Virus record (IMG/VR): IMGVR_UViG_3300025729_000005
Coordinates: 1 to 32,679 of that record
From: a virus
DNA length: 32,679 bases
Direction: 5' to 3' (one strand)
Shown: positions 31,173 to 32,679 of the stretch, one piece after another
Position numbering within the stretch: the stretch's first letter is position 1
Layout of the letters: every line of letters begins with the position of its first letter
Notes under the pieces: generated by a model
The model's database searches: none
Told to the model about the DNA's origin: nothing
The model's input: only the letters and a program-made list of their open reading frames with translations
Translations under genes and position numbers: made by a program

Positions 31173-31523
31173 TTAGTCGGAGGCCCGGCGGAATCCCTCA
31201 GACGTGTATTCGCGCTGACGGCGTACCTCATACTTGCCTGTCCCAACCAAAAGTGTTTCGTGGGTATCGTGTGAACGCTCATGCACGATCTCCGTGGGGG
31301 CTTCCACCTCGAAGAACAGGCGGTACAAGTCCTCGTCACTTGTCTCCTTAGGACGGTAAGCTTTGACTCGGTCCTTCACCATCGTGTGGTTATGTCCTGT
31401 CTCGCTGTGGGCAACCACGTACTGGCCTTTCTCGGCCTCGTACGGTTCGACATCATCGGGGATGTCGTCAATCCGGATGATGAGGAAGTCGCCTTGTGCT
31501 GCGATTCGATCAAAACTTTTCAT
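31173..31523 (-). CDS. Small conserved-type protein with HSETGHNH motif
   Basis: 116 residues behind AGGAGAACTACC. Features: KSFDRIAAQGDFLIIRIDDI, HSETGHNH (39-46), then FFEVEAPTEIVHERSHDTHE and GTGKYEVRRQREYTSEGFRR. I recall bacterial and phage proteins with the last motif (YEVRRQREYTPEGWRR) as small neighbours of DUF6745 proteins, which fits here. The histidines could bind a metal, but nothing proves it. High GC like the rest of the cassette. Function unknown. Confidence 0.75.
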   Translation of the reverse strand: MKSFDRIAAQGDFLIIRIDDIPDDVEPYEAEKGQYVVAHSETGHNHTMVKDRVKAYRPKETSDEDLYRLFFEVEAPTEIVHERSHDTHETLLVGTGKYEVRRQREYTSEGFRRASD

Positions 31524-31588
31524 GGTAGTTCTCCTGTCTTTTGTTGTGGTGTGGATTGTAGCTCTAAGGTCTCGGCGAAGTCAATCAT
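31520..31588 (-). CDS. 22-aa micro-ORF before the cassette
   Basis: The frame MIDFAETLELQSTPQQKTG-ELP starts at 31588 and its TGA overlaps the next ATG (ATGA). It fills most of the gap between the cupin gene and the HSETGHNH gene. It has no good Shine-Dalgarno of its own, and the next gene has its own AGGAGAA inside this frame, so translation is doubtful. It could be a chance frame or a coupling leader. Confidence 0.25.
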   Translation of the reverse strand: MIDFAETLELQSTPQQKTGELP

Positions 31589-31593
31589 TGAGG

Positions 31594-31618
31594 TTCATTA
31601 TACCACGCCGCCTACATT
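31594..31618. repeat. Cassette flank repeat, right copy
   Basis: Partner of 28592-28616 (21 of 25 identical). It is the end of the cupin gene (DNVGGVV-stop) plus the TAATGA that in the left copy begins the nuclease-like gene. Confidence 0.75.
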
Positions 31619-31942
31619 GTCCCTAATGATATCATTAAAGTTAAGCTCTGCCCAATAAATTTCAAGGGCTTTGGTTTCCTGACAGGCTTCAAAAGAATGC
31701 TTCTCTCCAGCAGGAACCACACACATATCTCCCATAAACAAATGTGTTTCGTCTATCAAGCCATAGTCTTTATGTCGTTTAATAATTAACTCTCCTTCCA
31801 AGACATAGAAAGCATTGATCTTACTTTGATGTGCATGTGTGCTACAAAAACCACCGAGATCAATGTTAATTTCATGGATTTCAATGGCTGGTGTTTGCAG
31901 CAAGGGGCGTGTGCTTCCCCAAACTTTTCCTTCAATGTTCAT
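31598..31942 (-). CDS. Small cupin-fold protein
   Basis: 114 residues. The cupin motifs are STHAHQSKINAFYVLEGEL (H36, H38 and E49) and GDMCVVPAGEKHSFEACQET (H82), giving the usual 3-His/1-Glu metal site of a single-domain cupin. Such proteins range from sugar isomerases to metal-binding proteins; the ligand cannot be told. The ATG overlaps the stop of the 57-residue gene upstream (ATGA). GC is ordinary for this phage, so it belongs to the backbone and not to the cassette. Its end is duplicated at the far side of the cassette. Confidence 0.8.
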   Translation of the reverse strand: MNIEGKVWGSTRPLLQTPAIEIHEINIDLGGFCSTHAHQSKINAFYVLEGELIIKRHKDYGLIDETHLFMGDMCVVPAGEKHSFEACQETKALEIYWAELNFNDIIRDNVGGVV

Positions 31943-32112
31943 TGGTCATCCTCATTTACTATAATATTAAAAGCTTTGTAAATAAACTCATTCAACTCTT
32001 CGGTATCATCAGGGTTGTATCCAAATGAGAATACAAAATCTCTAACGGATTCCCACGGGACATCTAATTTAGGATTGGTTGTCCACTCATAATAGATTAC
32101 ATTGCCAGACAT
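31939..32112 (-). CDS. 57-aa hypothetical protein
   Basis: SGNVIYYEWTTNPKLDVPWE...FSFGYNPDDTEELNEFIYKA...NEDDQ, 57 residues. The ATG shares a base with the stop of the 65-residue gene (TGATG), and the TGA overlaps the cupin ATG (ATGA). It is acidic, Trp/Tyr-containing and soluble. No family recognised. Double coupling supports translation. Confidence 0.65.
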   Translation of the reverse strand: MSGNVIYYEWTTNPKLDVPWESVRDFVFSFGYNPDDTEELNEFIYKAFNIIVNEDDQ

Positions 32113-32309
32113 CAGTCACCTACCTTTATACCACAGTATTTAATTATATATTCTCGTGCCTCTTCTCTTGCACGTTCGCCGCCCTCTTGCTGGAGCGTAT
32201 CTAAAATCTCACTCATTACCCATGCCTTACGGCGTGAGGCTTTACCCTCTGCCATCAGTTCATCGACCCGGAGTGATGTAGGTGTCGTCGATCCATTGCT
32301 CATATTCAT
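32112..32309 (-). CDS. Small helical protein, start uncertain
   Basis: 65 residues from 32309; ATGs at 32303 (GGAG at 7 bases) and 32255 (47-residue product, just after the upstream stop) are alternatives. The C-terminal part KASRRKAWVMSEILDTLQQE, then AREYIIKYCGIKVGD, is basic-acidic and helical. No family recognised. The TGA overlaps the 57-residue gene start. Confidence 0.5.
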   Translation of the reverse strand: MNMSNGSTTPTSLRVDELMAEGKASRRKAWVMSEILDTLQQEGGERAREEAREYIIKYCGIKVGD

Positions 32310-32475
32310 TCTCCATGATTAGAATTTCACTCTCAACCCAATGGTTTACCTCGTCTAGTTGTATATCACTAGACACACTACAGTAATGCTCCAGCACTGG
32401 AGTTATCCACGGATCATAGACTTCATTAAGATACTTTAAAACTTCTTCTTTACTTTCAAACTTAGTTGTTGTCAT
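32260..32475 (-). CDS. 71-aa acidic hypothetical protein
   Basis: TTTKFESKEEVLKYLNEVYD ... HWVESEILIMENEYEQWIDD; 71 residues, acidic and Trp/Tyr-rich, no known motif. The ATG overlaps the stop of the upstream gene (ATGA). It may overlap the downstream gene by up to 50 bases, depending on that gene's start. Function unknown. Confidence 0.6.
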   Translation of the reverse strand: MTTTKFESKEEVLKYLNEVYDPWITPVLEHYCSVSSDIQLDEVNHWVESEILIMENEYEQWIDDTYITPGR

Positions 32476-32654
32476 GTCAATACCTTCTCTTTTAATTCTA
32501 TTTCTACAGTCATGTCGTCATCGTGAAAAATCTTATGCTCAATCTCATTACCTTCAATATCGGTAACAGTTACCTTTGTAATAGTATAGGAAGGGTTACG
32601 ATGGGTATCACATACGATCTTACTAGCCTTAAAACTTGTGGTCTCACTATACAT
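32472..32654 (-). CDS. 60-aa hypothetical protein
   Basis: The start at 32654 is preferred since GGAGAAGGAA directly precedes that ATG; the upstream ATG at 32666 has this site inside its own codons. The product (YSETTSFKASKIVCDTHRNP..., VTVTDIEGNEIEHKIF...) looks like a small beta-rich domain. No family recognised. It couples to the 71-residue gene by ATGA. Confidence 0.55.
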   Translation of the reverse strand: MYSETTSFKASKIVCDTHRNPSYTITKVTVTDIEGNEIEHKIFHDDDMTVEIELKEKVLT

Positions 32655-32679
32655 TTCCTTCTCCATTTTCTTATGTATA

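Noticed and set aside
31111-31597. Similarity between the DNA after the cupin stop and the start of the nuclease-like gene
   Set aside because: Beyond the TAATGA the match fades to scattered bases, so a longer duplicated remnant cannot be claimed.

Overview
The window is a segment of a double-stranded DNA tailed-phage genome, most likely a marine podovirus-like phage of a Gram-negative host. The evidence is a compact set of tail and injection-type virion genes on the + strand facing a T7-like replication and nucleotide-metabolism block on the - strand (family A DNA polymerase, gp4-like primase-helicase, gp2.5-like ssDNA-binding protein, RecB/Cas4-like nuclease, DUF3310), plus auxiliary genes common in marine phages (class II ribonucleotide reductase, ThyX, Hsp20, glycosyltransferase and methyltransferase genes). 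No integrase, repressor, RNA polymerase, portal, capsid or large terminase is seen. The missing head genes would be expected to the left of base 1. Kinship to HMO-2011-type phages is possible but is an impression only.

Layout. Bases 1-13363 (+ strand): end of a tail-fibre gene, a tail-chaperone-like gene, a small exported protein, tail/stabilisation-like proteins, three small conserved virion-type proteins, two very large injection-type proteins (851 and 1401 aa), a membrane-anchored coiled-coil protein and an M15 peptidase endolysin. Bases 13438-32654 (- strand, read from right to left): small early genes, a cupin protein, a GC-rich repeat/DUF6745-like cassette, a PD-(D/E)XK-like protein, a secreted SleB-like hydrolase, ThyX, primase-helicase, DNA polymerase, SSB, nuclease, GIY-YIG protein, DUF3310, NrdJ, Hsp20, a glycosylation/methylation trio, a 3-TM holin and the small terminase. 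The two transcription units converge at about 13.4 kb. Most - strand genes are joined by ATGA, TAATG or TGATG overlaps, so translation is probably coupled. Two sigma-70-type promoters with exact 17-bp spacers, in front of ssb and hsp20, subdivide the block. Two genes start behind a hairpin that either acts as a terminator or bridges a distant Shine-Dalgarno sequence to the start codon.

The most unusual part is 28.6-31.6 kb. It is visibly GC-richer than its surroundings and holds two homologous DUF6745-like proteins that sandwich three consecutive small ORFs made almost wholly of the tetrapeptide [WRG]-D-Q-V, encoded by a 12-bp DNA repeat. A small conserved-looking protein with an HSETGHNH motif lies upstream. 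Both ends of the block carry copies of the same gene junction (end of the cupin gene running into a TAATG start), which suggests insertion between two formerly adjacent coupled genes. A 12-codon mini-ORF at the left edge looks like the scar: it begins like one of the repeat proteins and ends like the cupin protein. I recall fused bacterial proteins in which similar repeats lie inside DUF6745-type proteins; here the parts are separate translationally linked genes. The function is unknown.

Several genes shorter than 60 codons were found by following the coupled starts: 31939-32112, 27319-27453, 28596-28634 and possibly 31520-31588. No gap longer than 300 bases lacks a gene. No tRNA, rRNA, CRISPR array or insertion sequence was seen.
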